The notes under the pieces were generated by a model, which was not told the DNA's origin, searched no databases, and saw nothing but the letters and a program-made list of their open reading frames with translations. This document shows, in pieces, positions 13,335 through 23,757 of a DNA stretch of 64,000 bases. The stretch spans positions 30,357,475 through 30,421,474 of the forward strand of contig JBANSL010000009.1 of assembly GCA_037127255.1 (NCBI GenBank), given 5' to 3'. The position numbers and the translations under genes are program-made. The DNA comes from Persicaria tinctoria. Its lineage: Eukaryota > Streptophyta > Magnoliopsida > Caryophyllales > Polygonaceae. Position 1 is the stretch's first letter; each line of letters begins with the position of its first letter.

Positions 13335-13350
<16 letters not shown>
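12859..13350. repeat. 251-bp tandem duplication
   Basis: Two near-identical copies start at about 12859 and 13110 (offset 251). Each runs from GTGAGCCATGTCCCGG through GTGAGTCCTGTCTCGGGCTC to CATAAACAAAGTTGTTATT and ends in an ATT run. Inside each copy are two near-palindromic blocks. No coding potential. Confidence 0.85.
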
Positions 13351-13383
<33 letters not shown>

Positions 13384-13404
13384 CATTATTATTATTATTA
13401 TTAC
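13330..13404. repeat. (ATT)n microsatellite, RTE LINE tail
   Basis: An ATT/TTA trinucleotide run. On the minus strand it directly follows the 3' end of an RTE-type LINE fragment, and RTE elements normally end in such short tandem repeats. Confidence 0.85.
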
Positions 13405-13790
13405 ATTATGAATTTACAACGAATTAGTGGGGAGCCGAGAAACAATCTGGGCCCCCACTCCCTTAGCAATAGAAAACCCCACCCTAGTGAAAACATAAGC
13501 CGCCTTTCGAACCCCAAAATCTTGAGCTTCAGAGAATTTCTGGATTCTTTTTAGAAGGGCTATAGCGTCTGACTCAAGTTCCCCCACCGTGGAGAACGAG
13601 AAGGGTAAGAAATCATAACCAATTGCTTTGTACTTGGCTAGATACTTGACCCGCTTACGACGAGCCGCCTCGATCACAACATGCCCTGGAAAAAAATCAG
13701 TCATCCCCGATTGTGTCAAAGGAGATGATCCTGTTAGGTCAACACAAACATCCATCCCTTCATCCCCGATTGTTATTATTAGAATTATTA
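13405..13790 (-). pseudogene. RTE-type LINE ORF C-terminus, copy B
   Basis: This is the last ~115 residues of an RTE-clade LINE polyprotein. It has the diagnostic run CVDLTG, then FPGHVVIEAARRKRVKYL, then FLPFSFSTVGELE and a Gly-Ala-Gln end (GVGAQIVSRLP). It is 5'-truncated and begins right after the ATC/ATT microsatellite that ends copy A. The equivalent region of copy A (14430-14220) is clearly diverged, so this is a second insertion or an old duplicate and not a simple recent copy. Confidence 0.75.
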
Positions 13791-13795
13791 TTATT

Positions 13796-13850
<55 letters not shown>

Positions 13851-13969
13851 GCAGCAGCATCATCATCATCATCATCATCATCATCATTATTATTATATGA
13901 TAAAAGTTTCTACATAAAATTGGATCGGAGTCAGCTAACAAGCTGAGCTCCGCATCTCTTTTGAATACT

Positions 13970-14057
<88 letters not shown>
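13791..14057. repeat. duplicated RTE 3' tail with two (ATC)n arrays
   Basis: Two ATC/ATG arrays (about 13797-13888 and 13972-14055) alternate with a ~77-bp sequence, TATGATAAAAGTTTCTACAT through to CTCTTTTGAATACTAAAT, at 13896-13972. That sequence occurs again at 14060-14139 as the true 3' tail of LINE copy A. The LINE tail plus its microsatellite has therefore been duplicated in tandem. Confidence 0.85.
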
Positions 14058-15828
14058 TATTATATGATAAAAGTTTCTACATAAAATTGGATCGGAGTCA
14101 GCTAACAAGCTGAGCTCCGCATCTCTTTTGAATACTAAATGCAATTCTAGCCAGAGTGTGACCAAAATCCCTATTATATCCAGGTACCCCCTTAGCGACC
14201 CCACACACCCGCTTGAGAAGTCATATAGCATCATCCTCCAAGTCGTCAATAGTGGAAAAAGAAAACGGTAGAAAGTGATAACCTTTGGCCTTGCAAATAT
14301 CCTTGTACTTCTTCCTTTTGTTATCAGCAGCCACTTTAGCCGCTTTACCCAAAACGAAACTTGAAAGGCCAGTCGAACTGAAGATTGAAGTTCCTATAAT
14401 GTCAACACAAATGTCTTTACCCTGGAACTAGTTGTATAACATAATATCGGCTGGTCGAAGCTCCCCTCCTTTGTCATCAACCATACTAGTAAACGCCTCT
14501 TTACTTACAGAGATTCTAGCCTTCAAGCACTCATCATACAAAGCATCACGTACCACATTATTTCGACATTTAACACCAATATCAGAAGCACAAGCAAGTG
14601 CGTGATGTCCCCATGCATCTAAAATCTCTTTCTCACAAGCAGGGCATTTGGACCCCGCACTAAACAACTCAATTCCCATACGGTATTTAATAACTGAGCG
14701 AAAGGTAACGGGATTCATAACCTGACCAAGACCGAAAATAGGAGCAGCCTTCGACCATTGTTGGGCCATAGGGAGCTTCAGATTCGCAATAAGAGCTTCT
14801 TCCCTCCCAGTAAGAGCAAAGTCTACCTTGAGGTGCTTGTCCACATTTTTGTAGTAGCAGCTAGCCATTTTCTTCATTAGGCAGGGGACTGGTTGTAATA
14901 CACACATGTCCAAGACACCCTTATCGATAACATTAACCCAACTGGAGACCGCTAATTCGAAAGAGGACCCATCACCAGTCACTTCAGCACTCCTGAAAAT
15001 ACGATCCTGCAAACCACGGGATTGGATCCTCAACGCGAGAAAGGCATAATGCAGCATGTCTGCAGCGGTGTAGACCCCAAGACCACCATAATCTAGGGGC
15101 ATAGTAGACAGACGCCACTGTAAAGGGCCAAAGCTTGATCCTCCAAGCGTAACTATCTGTTCCACTGAAGACCTCAAAGAATCATCAAAAATACGTTAGA
15201 CATCTATAAAACATGGGGGCAGGGTTGTTCGCATCGCAAAGTACAGATGAGAAACGCCCGAGCAGGCTGTCAGGAGCAATAACTCACATTGAGGATCTTC
15301 CAACTTCTTGATGGCTTTCATTAGGGCATTAGTTTTCACAACTCTCCTCATCATCACCTCGTTGCAGAAGGAAAGATCCAAACTAATAGCTCCACCAAGA
15401 AGCTTAACTCCACCCACCGGGCGTGAAATATGCTTGGGGAACACTCCGACTCCCCTTACAACGTGGGTCCTCACTTGGCCAGAATAGTTATGTTTTATCA
15501 ACATTGAGGTGAAGCCCTAAGTTCGGGTCATCCTCCTGGACGATGGCAAGCGTCTTGCTAACCATCAAAGTGTCTCATATGAGTGTCCCATCATCAAGGT
15601 ACCAAGCATTTAGATTCAGCTCGCAACTATCCTTGACCTTACGAATCAACGGATGCAGTGTAAGCCAGAAAAGTAAAGGTCCAAGAGGGTCACCATGTTG
15701 AACTCCCTAACACGAATATAGGACATGATCACCATAATATAAGCGAGCAAGACGTGCATAGCAAAACTCGACCCGGTGGGATATGAAAGGGCACATACGA
15801 CGAACCTTCTTAATCATAACACTACGGA
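13893..15828 (-). pseudogene. RTE-type LINE, reverse transcriptase C-terminal half, copy A
   Basis: Decayed RTE-clade LINE ORF. From its 5' side it has RT motif QHGDPLGPLLF (about 15700), the catalytic motif WYLDDGT (about 15600), then the conserved post-RT part FGPLQWRLSTMPLDYGGLGVY (about 15110), a Cys/His cluster (CPAC...WGHHALAC, about 14650-14590) and the end region CVDIIG. It is interrupted by TAG before QHGDP, TGA after YLDDGTLI, a stop near 15193, TAG after MLYN (14428) and a TGA near 14218. Several lie where Trp, Arg or Gly is expected, as with C-to-T decay of methylated DNA. Upstream it is cut by the element at 15829. Confidence 0.8.
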
Positions 15829-16526
15829 GGTTAAATTTAACTAAGGGGTGAAGCTCCGTTAGTTCAATTGCCAGATTCAATTGGAAACCTCTGCTTCAAT
15901 CTCTACGGCATAGGGTTTACAAAACTCAACAATTACTCAATTAGGGTTCCTCAAACAAACAAGATCTCGTGTAGGAATCTCGAAATCGTTGGATTCTACC
16001 AAATCTGGCGATGAGTTGCGCGGATCTGAGCACAGATCTGAGGGGGTGGAGAGAGAGAATAATTTATTTGATTCGGTTCTTCAGGATGTCGATTCTAGAT
16101 CTCCTGAAAGTTCCATGAAATCGTTGGATTCTGTCATGCCCGGCGACGCACTGCTCGGATCTGAGCACAAATATGCGATGTTTGAAAGGGATGAGGAGTC
16201 AGAGGAGTTCGATCAACTCTTTCCTTGCCAGGGAGAGCCCGCCGGAGCGAAAAGAGCTTTGGATTTCAGCCCTGGCGATGGTGATTCAAGCAACGGGTTT
16301 GATATGAAACTAGATTCGGAGAGCCAGGGCTCGAAAGCGATTGATGGTGATAATAAGGGGAATAGAAAGAGAGTGAAGAGTCACCTACGATAATTTTGTC
16401 GTTGCCTCAGTCGACCTTCCTTCCTTCGCTGCCTCAACTTTTTTTCTCTTCTGTCTGGCTTTCTTTCTATTTTTTTTTTAATTTTCAAAACTAACGGAGC
16501 TTCAACCCTCCCAGTTAAATTTAACC
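15829..16526. mobile_element. 698-bp element with ~37-bp terminal inverted repeats
   Basis: The left end GGTTAAATTTAACTAAGGGG, then TGAAGCTCCGTTAGTT, is matched in inverted orientation at 16489-16526 with a few mismatches and a small gap. No target duplication is evident in the flanks (CACTACGGA versus GTTGAGGGC). The long inverted repeats, the GC-richer interior and the absence of a transposase suggest a Pack-type non-autonomous element, perhaps of MULE type. Confidence 0.6.
15989..16393 (+). CDS. 134-residue acidic ORF inside the TIR element, unknown
   Basis: I do not recognise this protein. It is an open frame of 134 codons in better-than-background codon context, starting MDSTKSGDELRGSEH. 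It is hydrophilic and acidic, with two related blocks (KSGDELRGSEHRSEG and MPGDALLGSEHKYAM) that look like an internal duplication. It ends with a basic cluster, GNRKRVKSHLR, which could be a nuclear localisation signal. A plausible reading is a captured 5' exon of a host nuclear protein. It could equally be chance. Confidence 0.4.
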   Translation: MDSTKSGDELRGSEHRSEGVERENNLFDSVLQDVDSRSPESSMKSLDSVMPGDALLGSEHKYAMFERDEESEEFDQLFPCQGEPAGAKRALDFSPGDGDSSNGFDMKLDSESQGSKAIDGDNKGNRKRVKSHLR

Positions 16527-16876
16527 GTTGAGGGCACTGCGCGAAATTTAACAAAACCACAAGGGTACCACATGAAATATGTAAAAGAGTTGTATACCCC
16601 GTGAAAATTGCAATACCTCAAGTGGGTGTCTATGGGTAGATAAAAATAAATTACATTCAAAAATATATATTTTTTTTAATTTTTTTTACCTAAAAAAGGC
16701 TTAAATCGAGTTTAAAAAAAATTACAAAGAGCTCCACCCGGCCACTGATTTCATGCTGCGTTTTGGAATTTAAACGCACAAAACTCTGCGTTTGTTTCTT
16801 TATTTTGCCAAAAAAAATAAGTAGGGCATGGCCCACTTTCTGCCCTAACGAGTCGGCCCATCTGCGAGACACATTT
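16527..16876. other. non-coding gap
   Basis: No gene seen. It contains poly-T/A tracts and the phrase AAATTTAACAAAACCACAAG, a style common near plant TIR-transposon ends. The last five bases before the LTR element (CATTT, 16872-16876) are its target duplication. Confidence 0.5.
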
Positions 16877-18191
16877 TAATAATGCATATATTAGATAGGC
16901 ATTATAGGCATTTTTAGCTTAGATAGGTTGCATTTCTTTCGTTCTTCGTTACTAAATTGCATCTTATGATTATTCTAGAAGAGTTCGGATTCTGCACAAA
17001 TTTGTGGTTATCTTGCAGATCGAATCGGAACACAAGTGGGAGATGCAATACCTTGAAGAGGAGTATAAAAGACATTGGAGAGAAGCAAGGAATAAAAGGA
17101 GAAAATCACCTCAAGAAGCTAGTCTCGGAAAGAAGAGAAGTAAACCTGCAAACAGTAATGCGGCGGCCGCAGCATGGGGTGCGGCGGCCGCAGCATGGGG
17201 TGCAGCGGCCGCCGCCAGGGTCGATGCAAAATTAACACTAATGCTGCGGCCGCAGCATACATGCGGCCGCCGCCGCATCTGCCGACAGCGTTTAACGCGT
17301 CGTTTTAATTAAAAAACCCTAGTTGCTTTTTAGTTAGTTGTTTTGTGGCCGACCTTGGATGATATTTAAGGCCATTTTTAGTTATTTTTCCAGGACTTCT
17401 ATTCTATTCTATTCATCAGACACTTTAGAGAATTTGAGCGATGTCTTCCATGAGGAACTAAACTCATCGATTCTGCCTGCAATTTGAAGCTTTATTTGGA
17501 TTGATTGTGAGTTTCTAATTCTCGTTCCTATTTCCTATATTTGAATGCTTCAACTTCTTTGTGCTTGATTGTCTATTGTTTTATTCTATCTAGCCCGCGC
17601 AACTAGTTAGAATCAATTCAATTGCTAAGGTTTTGTAGATTCCTGATTGTGAACCTTAACCTAAGTGGCAAACTTGTTCCTTTAGGGCTGATTGAACTAA
17701 TTGAATAAGTAGGAAGTTGAATGTGTTGTTAAATCCTTCTTTAGGGACTGCAAATACCTCGGCTAATCTCTGAACTTAAAGCTATCAATTGGGTTAAATC
17801 CTTCTTTAGGGACTGTTCGATTGATAAGGGTTTCTAGGACTGATTGGACTAGTAACTATATTAGGTCGGGACAAGGGCATTCATAGGAAACTTAATAGGA
17901 CGGGAAGAAGTTACAAGGATCGCTTCAATTCAATAAAGTGGAAAATTGTAGGTAGAATTACTTCTCAAATTTGTCTAAAACTAAATCCAATTACTTTGCT
18001 TTCTTTACTCCGCTTTGATAAAAGTCGAAACTTTTGCACTCTCAAAACCCCCTTTTTGGTTACTTTAATCGACACTTGAATCATACTTGAATTACAAATT
18101 TCCCTGTGGATCGACCTCTTGCTTATTGCTATACTTGCTATAGGTTTGAGTTTTCTTTGGCGGTATTCAACGATAGGTTTTCCCTCCGTCA
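16877..18191 (+). repeat. 5' LTR, 1315 bp
   Basis: Near identical to 22294-23606. It begins TAATAATGC where the 3' LTR has TGATAATGC, so its terminal TG is mutated, and ends CCTCCGTCA. A GC-rich island at 17160-17280 holds several NotI-type GCGGCCGC octamers. Confidence 0.95.
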
Positions 18192-18196
18192 AAATT

Positions 18197-18214
18197 TGGC
18201 GCCTTTGCCGGGGA
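18197..18214 (+). other. primer-binding site, tRNA-Asp type
   Basis: TGGCGCCTTTGCCGGGGA lies five bases after the LTR. It matches the complement of the plant tRNA-Asp(GTC) 3' end at 17 of 18 positions, judged from the general tRNA sequence. Confidence 0.8.
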
Positions 18215-18407
18215 TTTTTATTTAATTCTTGTGTGTTTTTAGTGTTGATCTTGGTGTGGACCGTCTTATATGGTCCATACCCGTGCTACTAATTCTTCTT
18301 TGTTGCCGTTAGATTCATAGATTGAAAGGACCCTTGTCGCTCTAAGGCGAGAAGCTCGTGATCGCTTTCGCGAACTCCCTTTTGATCAAGAAGAACCTAC
18401 AACAGAG

Positions 18408-19970
18408 ATGGCTAACGACGCGAACCGCACTCTTAAGGAGCTTTCTGCTCCTGATCTGGCACAGCAACCCTTGGCGATCCAATTCCCTGCACTTGCAGAA
18501 GGAGTTAACTTTGAGCTGAAGTCTGGGGTAGTTCATCTTCTACCCAAATTCCATGGGTTGAGTGGGGAGGACCCCCACAAGCATCTGTCTGAATTCCATA
18601 GGGTGGTTGTTGGGATGAAACCAGAGAACTTGACTGAAGAGCAAATCAAGCTGAGAGCTTTTCCTTTCTCTTTGAAGGATGAGGCAAATGAATGGTTCTT
18701 CTATCTACCACCTGACTCTATTTCTACTTGGGCTGAGATGAAGAGAGTCTTCCTAGAGATGTACTTCCCTGCAACAAAGCTCAATGCTTTGAAAAGGTCA
18801 ATCAGCAGCATTGAGCAGTACGCGACGGAGTCTATACATGAGTACTTTGAGCGCTTCAAGAAACTCTGCGCCAGCTGCCCATGCCATGGGTACTCTCAAA
18901 AGGATCTGGTTCTCTTTCTCTTTAATGGGTTAACTGATATAGAGAGCAAAACAGTGAATTCTGCTTGTGGAGGAAACATGCTGAACAAGACACCTGCCGC
19001 AGCTTGGGATGTGTTTAAGGAGCTATCTGAGGGCTCCAAGCAGTTCAATAAGAGCCCTCGTGCTAGGGGTGTACTCACTGTTGATGCTCCTGTGGCTGCA
19101 CTTCAGACTGATATGGCAGAGGTAAAGGAGATGATGAAACAATTGGTTATTGATAGAACTCCTCAACAACTGAAGGCATGTGGTCTCTGCAGTCAATACA
19201 CTCATTCTATGGACATGTGCCCGCTTCTACAAGACCCTAATGTTGATTTGAATGCCATTGGGAATTTCGCTCAACAGAGGCCTATGCAAGGCAATTATGG
19301 AAGTCCTGGGTATTTCAACAACAACAATTACAACAGAGGCTATCAGCAAGGCTATGGGAACTACCAAGCTCCTTTCAATCAGCAAGGGGGGCAACAGGGA
19401 AGACCTCAACAACAATATGAACCTCGACAGGGAGGTCAACAGCAATCAAATGAGGATAATGAGGATCCACTACAGAAACTGTCACGAATGGTCATGAGGA
19501 ATGATAAACAATAGTCAAAGCGGATGGCAAATCTAGAGAAGCAGCAATCCGATCGGATGTCAAATCTTGAGAATCAAATGAGTCAGCTCATTCAAATCTT
19601 AAGTGCTAAGGAGGCAAATAGTTCAGGAAAACTTCCGTCATAGACCCTCGAGAATCCGACAAAGGAGAATGTCAGTGCTGTAACACTTAGGAGTGGCAAG
19701 GAACTGGTTGTCACAAACCAAAAGGACGATGAGGAGATAATGGACGAGGAGATAGAGATTGTTGAAGATGAAAATGGCCAAACCAGCGTGCGGCGGCCGC
19801 CGCCAGGGGCGGTATTCATGCGGCGCCCGCCGCAGGCGATCCCACCGCCAACCCCGATCCTGGTACGTTCTCCTCCCCTCTTTCTTCTTCTCTCCCTCCT
19901 TCTTCTCCTTCTTCTTCTTCCTTACCTATGGAGACTCCAAAGCCGGTTCCACCTTTTCCGGAAGCCCTAA
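18408..19970 (+). pseudogene. Athila-like gag, two stops and a frameshift
   Basis: Structural capsid/nucleocapsid polyprotein. The capsid domain (retrotransposon gag family) runs from about residue 45 (LLPKFHGLSGEDPHKHL) to 200. It includes AFPFSLKDEANEWFFYLP and the YF-ERFKKLCASCPCHG stretch. A CCHC zinc knuckle (CGLCSQYTHSMDMC, CX2CX4HX4C) follows near residue 258, then a Gln/Asn/Gly-rich tail. A TAG at 19512-19514 ends the first open part (368 residues). The same frame continues with a second TAG near 19641, and the frame leading into protease is lost in a CTT-rich tract at 19880-19925. Originally gag and protease were probably one frame. Confidence 0.85.
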
Positions 19971-20878
19971 AGGATACACGAAGGTATGAGAACGATAGGG
20001 AGATCTTTGAGACGTTCAGCAAATGCAAGGTAAATATTCCTTTACTCAAATTAATTAAGAGCATTCCTAGATATGCTAAATTTTTGAAGGAATTGTGCAC
20101 CATCAAGAAGAAGCAAAGACTGAAAAAGAAGGAAAATGTAAGCTTGAATGAAAATGTCTCTGCTATGTTGCAAAGGAAATTGCCTGAAAAATGTGGAGAT
20201 CCAGGTATGTTTACAATTCCATGTGCAATTGGGAATACTAGATTCAAACAAGCCATGCTAGATCTAGGAGCTTCAATTAATGTTATTTCCTATAACATGT
20301 ACATGTCTTTGGGTTTGGGTGCTCTGACTGAGACTGGGGTTACAGTGCAACTTGCTGATCGATCACAAATCAGGCCAAGAGGCATTGTTGAAGATGTTTT
20401 GGTTATGGTGGATGATTTGTTTTTCCCTGTTGATTTCTTTGTTTTAGATATGGAGCAGGGAGCCCCTGAAACACCCATTATACTAGGAAGACCATTCCTG
20501 AAAACTGCGAAAACGAAAATTGATTGTTGTGAGGGTCTATTGACTATGGAGTTTGATGGAAGAAAGATAGAATTCTCTCTCTTTAATCATGCTAAGCTTT
20601 CTCCTGAAAATTCTTTAGATATGCCTATTTCTAACAATATTGATCGCACCAATAATTTTCGTGATTTGTTAGAGACACCTAAGGAACATAGTTTATGGAA
20701 ATTTGACCCTCCTAACAAATTGAAACCTTTTGTGATTCCAGGACAACCCCCAAGCATAGCTCAAGGAGAGAAGCTGAGGGTCATGGATGACAGCTTGGAC
20801 AGAAAGCTACACCTTTCAAGGGTGCCCGCATTTGTCAATGAGATGACTGGTGTTGGTGACCCTGGTGGAGGAACCTAG
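19928..20878 (+). CDS. Athila-like retroviral-type aspartic protease, ends abruptly
   Basis: 316 residues, starting METPKPVPPFPEAL. The middle carries the single catalytic motif of a dimeric pepsin-like protease, LDLGASINVISY (Asp-Leu-Gly-Ala, about residues 110-121). The flap region follows, then the second hydrophobic strand TPIILGRPFLKTAKTKID, standard for gypsy proteases, which cut the Gag-Pol chain. After about residue 300 the frame ends GVGDPGGGT-stop with no reverse transcriptase. The start is the first Met after the CTT-tract frameshift and may not be the natural one. Confidence 0.85.
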   Translation: METPKPVPPFPEALKDTRRYENDREIFETFSKCKVNIPLLKLIKSIPRYAKFLKELCTIKKKQRLKKKENVSLNENVSAMLQRKLPEKCGDPGMFTIPCAIGNTRFKQAMLDLGASINVISYNMYMSLGLGALTETGVTVQLADRSQIRPRGIVEDVLVMVDDLFFPVDFFVLDMEQGAPETPIILGRPFLKTAKTKIDCCEGLLTMEFDGRKIEFSLFNHAKLSPENSLDMPISNNIDRTNNFRDLLETPKEHSLWKFDPPNKLKPFVIPGQPPSIAQGEKLRVMDDSLDRKLHLSRVPAFVNEMTGVGDPGGGT

Positions 20879-22280
20879 GCCAATCAAGGGCCAGTACGTC
20901 GAGCCAAAGATTTGAAACAAAGGCGCTTCTCGGGAGGCAACCCGAGGTAAGTTTTTCTTTCTTTTTCCTTTTTTCTTTTCCTTCACCCTGATTATATTTG
21001 GTTTACTTTTGTTGTCTTTATTGTTTCATTGAGGACACTGAAAATTTTAAGTGTGGGGGAGGAGATTTACATGTATATTATGTCAATTCTTCATTTTCTA
21101 GGACCATGTTTTATTCCTGCACAACATATTAAGTTCTGTAATAATTAGTTGATTTAATTTCTGTTAAGTTTAATTTTTGTCTTTTATTTATTTAATTTTT
21201 CTGCATTTTCGGAAATTAAAAAAAATCGAAAATCCAAAAATAGAGCATGCATTGCATACATATGTGCTATTCAAATACCCATCTAGCTTAGTTTGTCCTC
21301 TATTTTAAATTTCAAGCATGATTCATAAAAATCCCATGGAGTTCTGGATGTTTTGATTTTGTCTTTATTTGATTTTTGTGGAACATGAGCTAGCAAATAT
21401 AATTGAGCATGTATGATTGAGCCAAAGTATGATTGAAGTCCTAAAAACATGACCCTGTGAGAATGTTTGGCCTTATTTGAATTCTTTTGCTCAGTTGTGT
21501 AAATTACTCGCCTAGTGTTGCTACTTCTTGGCATTGGCTGCAGTATCTATTTTAATGACCGACTCACATGTTTGTTGCTTGCGGAGTTTATGTTATATTT
21601 TGAGTTTTTTGCTGAATTTGTGAATATTTAGTGAATAAGGTGGCAATGGTTAATGCACTTAGTAACCGGATCTATGCATGACACCCATGGGTATGATTCG
21701 CGCAAAAAGGTGTTGAAAACTATCCACTGGGAAAGAAAGCTTGATCATTGAGTAACCAGGTTCATTCATGACACCCATGTTTGCAACTTGCGTCAAAAGA
21801 TGTTCAAGTGGACTTCATATTAGTAGGTTGAGGTGTTGATAGACCGAGGCCATTCATGACACCCATATTTGCGCTTCGCGTAAGGAAAGCACCAAGACAA
21901 GAAAAAGAAAAAAAAAAGAGAAAAGAAAAAAAAATTCCATTTTATTTTCTTTATTGTGTCCCGCAAGTAATGACATTTTGGTAGAGAATTGGTGATACGG
22001 TGGTCAATGTCTATGAGCTTAGTGCATGATTGGTTTGAGTTGAGAGTTGTATCTTAAAGCCTAAACACATGAGTGAAACACATATTTCTGGTGAGGTTGG
22101 ATAATGTCTACTTCTAAACTTTGATCACTGAAATACATGCTTTGACGTTTGTTTGCTTGGTTTATGTTTTCACCTGCTATAACGTTGCTTTTTTGACAAG
22201 GATTGAAATTTGAAGGGATTTCCTGTGGGATACATTTATTCATGTTCATTCTATCATTGCTTGAGGACAAGCAAAGTTAA
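20879..22280 (+). other. non-coding interior of the Athila-like element
   Basis: No pol genes. It carries a polypurine-like AAGTGTGGGGGAGGAG at 21050-21065, AT-rich sequence, and three degenerate repeats around ATTCATGACACCCAT (about 21675, 21763 and 21850), each followed by a TTTGC/GCG-rich phrase. Similar long 3' non-coding regions are usual in Athila elements. Confidence 0.7.
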
Positions 22281-22293
22281 GTGTGGGGGAATT
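22279..22293 (+). other. polypurine tract
   Basis: AAGTGTGGGGGAATT directly before the 3' LTR, the expected primer site for plus-strand DNA synthesis. Confidence 0.8.
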
Positions 22294-23606
22294 TGATAAT
22301 GCATATATTAGATAGGCATTATAGGCATTTTTAGCTTAGATAGGTTGCATTTCTTTCGTTCTTCGTTACTAAATTGCATCTTATGATTATTCTAGAAGAG
22401 TTCGGATTCTGCGCAAATTTGTGGTTATCTTGCAGATCGAATCGGAACACATGTGGGAGATGCAATACCTTGAAGAGGAGTATAAAAGACATTGGAGAGA
22501 AGCAAGGAATAAAAGGAGAAAATCACCTCAAGAAGCTAGTCTCGGAAAGAAGAGAAGTAAACCTGTAAACAGTAATGCGGCGGCCGCTGCATGGGGTGCG
22601 GCGGCCGCAGCATGGGGTGCGATGGCCACCAGGGTCGATGCAAAATTAACACTAATGTTGCGGCCGCAGCATACATGCGGCGGCCGCCGCATCTGCCGAC
22701 AGCGTTTAACGCGTCGTTTTAATTAAAAAAACCCTAGTTGCTTTTTAGTTAGTTGTTTTGTGGCCGACCTTGGATGATATTTAAGGCCATTTTTAGTTAT
22801 TTTTCCAGGACTTCTATTCTATTCTATTCATCAGACACTTTAGAGAATTTGAGCGATGTCTTCCATGAGGAACTAAACTCATCGATTCTGCCTGCAATTT
22901 GAAGCTTTATTTGGATTGATTGTGAGTTTCTAATTCTCGTTCCTATTTCCTATATTTGAATGCTTCAACTTCTTTGTGCTTGATTGTCTATTGTTTTATT
23001 CTATCTAGCCCGCGCAACTAATTAGAATCAATTCAATTGCTAAGGTTTTGTAGATTCCTGATTGTGAACCTTAACCTAAGTGGCAAACTTGTTCCTTTAG
23101 GGCTGATTGAACTAATTGAATAAGTAGGAAGTTGAATGTGTTGTTAAATCCTTCTTTAGGGACTGCAAATACCTTGGCTAATCTCTTAACTTAAAGTAAT
23201 CAATTGGGTTAAATCCTTCTTTAGGGACTGTTCGATTGATAAGGGTTTCTAGGACTGATTGGACTAGTAACTATATTAGGTCGGGACAAGGGCATTCATA
23301 GGAAACTTAATAGGACGAGAAGAAGTTACAAGGATCGCTTCAATCCAATAAAGTGGAAAATTGTAGGTAGAATTACTTCTCAAATTTGTCTAAAACCAAA
23401 TCCAATTACTTTGCTTTCTTTACTCCGCTTTGATAAAAGGCGAAACTTTTGCACTCTCAAAACCCCCTTTTTGGTTACTTTAATCGACACTTGAATCATA
23501 CTTGAATAATAAATTTCCCTGTGGATCGACCTCTTGCTTATTGCTATACTTGCTATAGGTTTGAGTTTTCTTTGGCGGTATTCAACGATAGGTTTTCCCT
23601 CTGTCA
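22294..23606 (+). repeat. 3' LTR, 1313 bp
   Basis: Starts TGATAATGC and ends CCTCTGTCA. It differs from the 5' LTR by scattered substitutions and 1-bp indels, for example within the NotI-rich island at 22576-22695. It is followed by CATTT, the target duplication. Confidence 0.95.
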
Positions 23607-23757
23607 CATTTCTACGGGGCTCACAGCCAGGTCACCCATCCTCCTCTTTTTTTTTTTGTTTGCTGACTTGGTTTATTGGCGGGGTCACCAATAAACATGC
23701 TCTTTCGAAAATCTACATTGTAATCATAATAAATTGACCTCCCTAGACGCTTTGCGT

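Larger units (their letters stand above)
16877..23606 (+). mobile_element. Athila-like (Ty3/gypsy) element with gag and protease only
   Basis: A complete LTR element. LTRs lie at 16877-18191 and 22294-23606, flanked by the 5-bp duplication CATTT (16872-16876 and 23607-23611). A tRNA-Asp-like primer site follows the 5' LTR and a G-rich polypurine tract precedes the 3' LTR. The interior codes for gag and an aspartic protease. From 20879 to 22280 there is no reverse transcriptase, RNase H or integrase. A short post-pol block typical of this group (GCTTCTCGGGAGGCAACCCG, 20932-20951) follows the protease directly, so pol appears cleanly deleted. The element would depend on proteins supplied by relatives. 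Confidence 0.9.

Noticed and set aside
13414..14249. Met/Ile/Ser homopolymer open frames on both strands
   Set aside because: They are ATC/ATT microsatellite arrays in LINE tails; only the RTE C-terminal part is real coding sequence.
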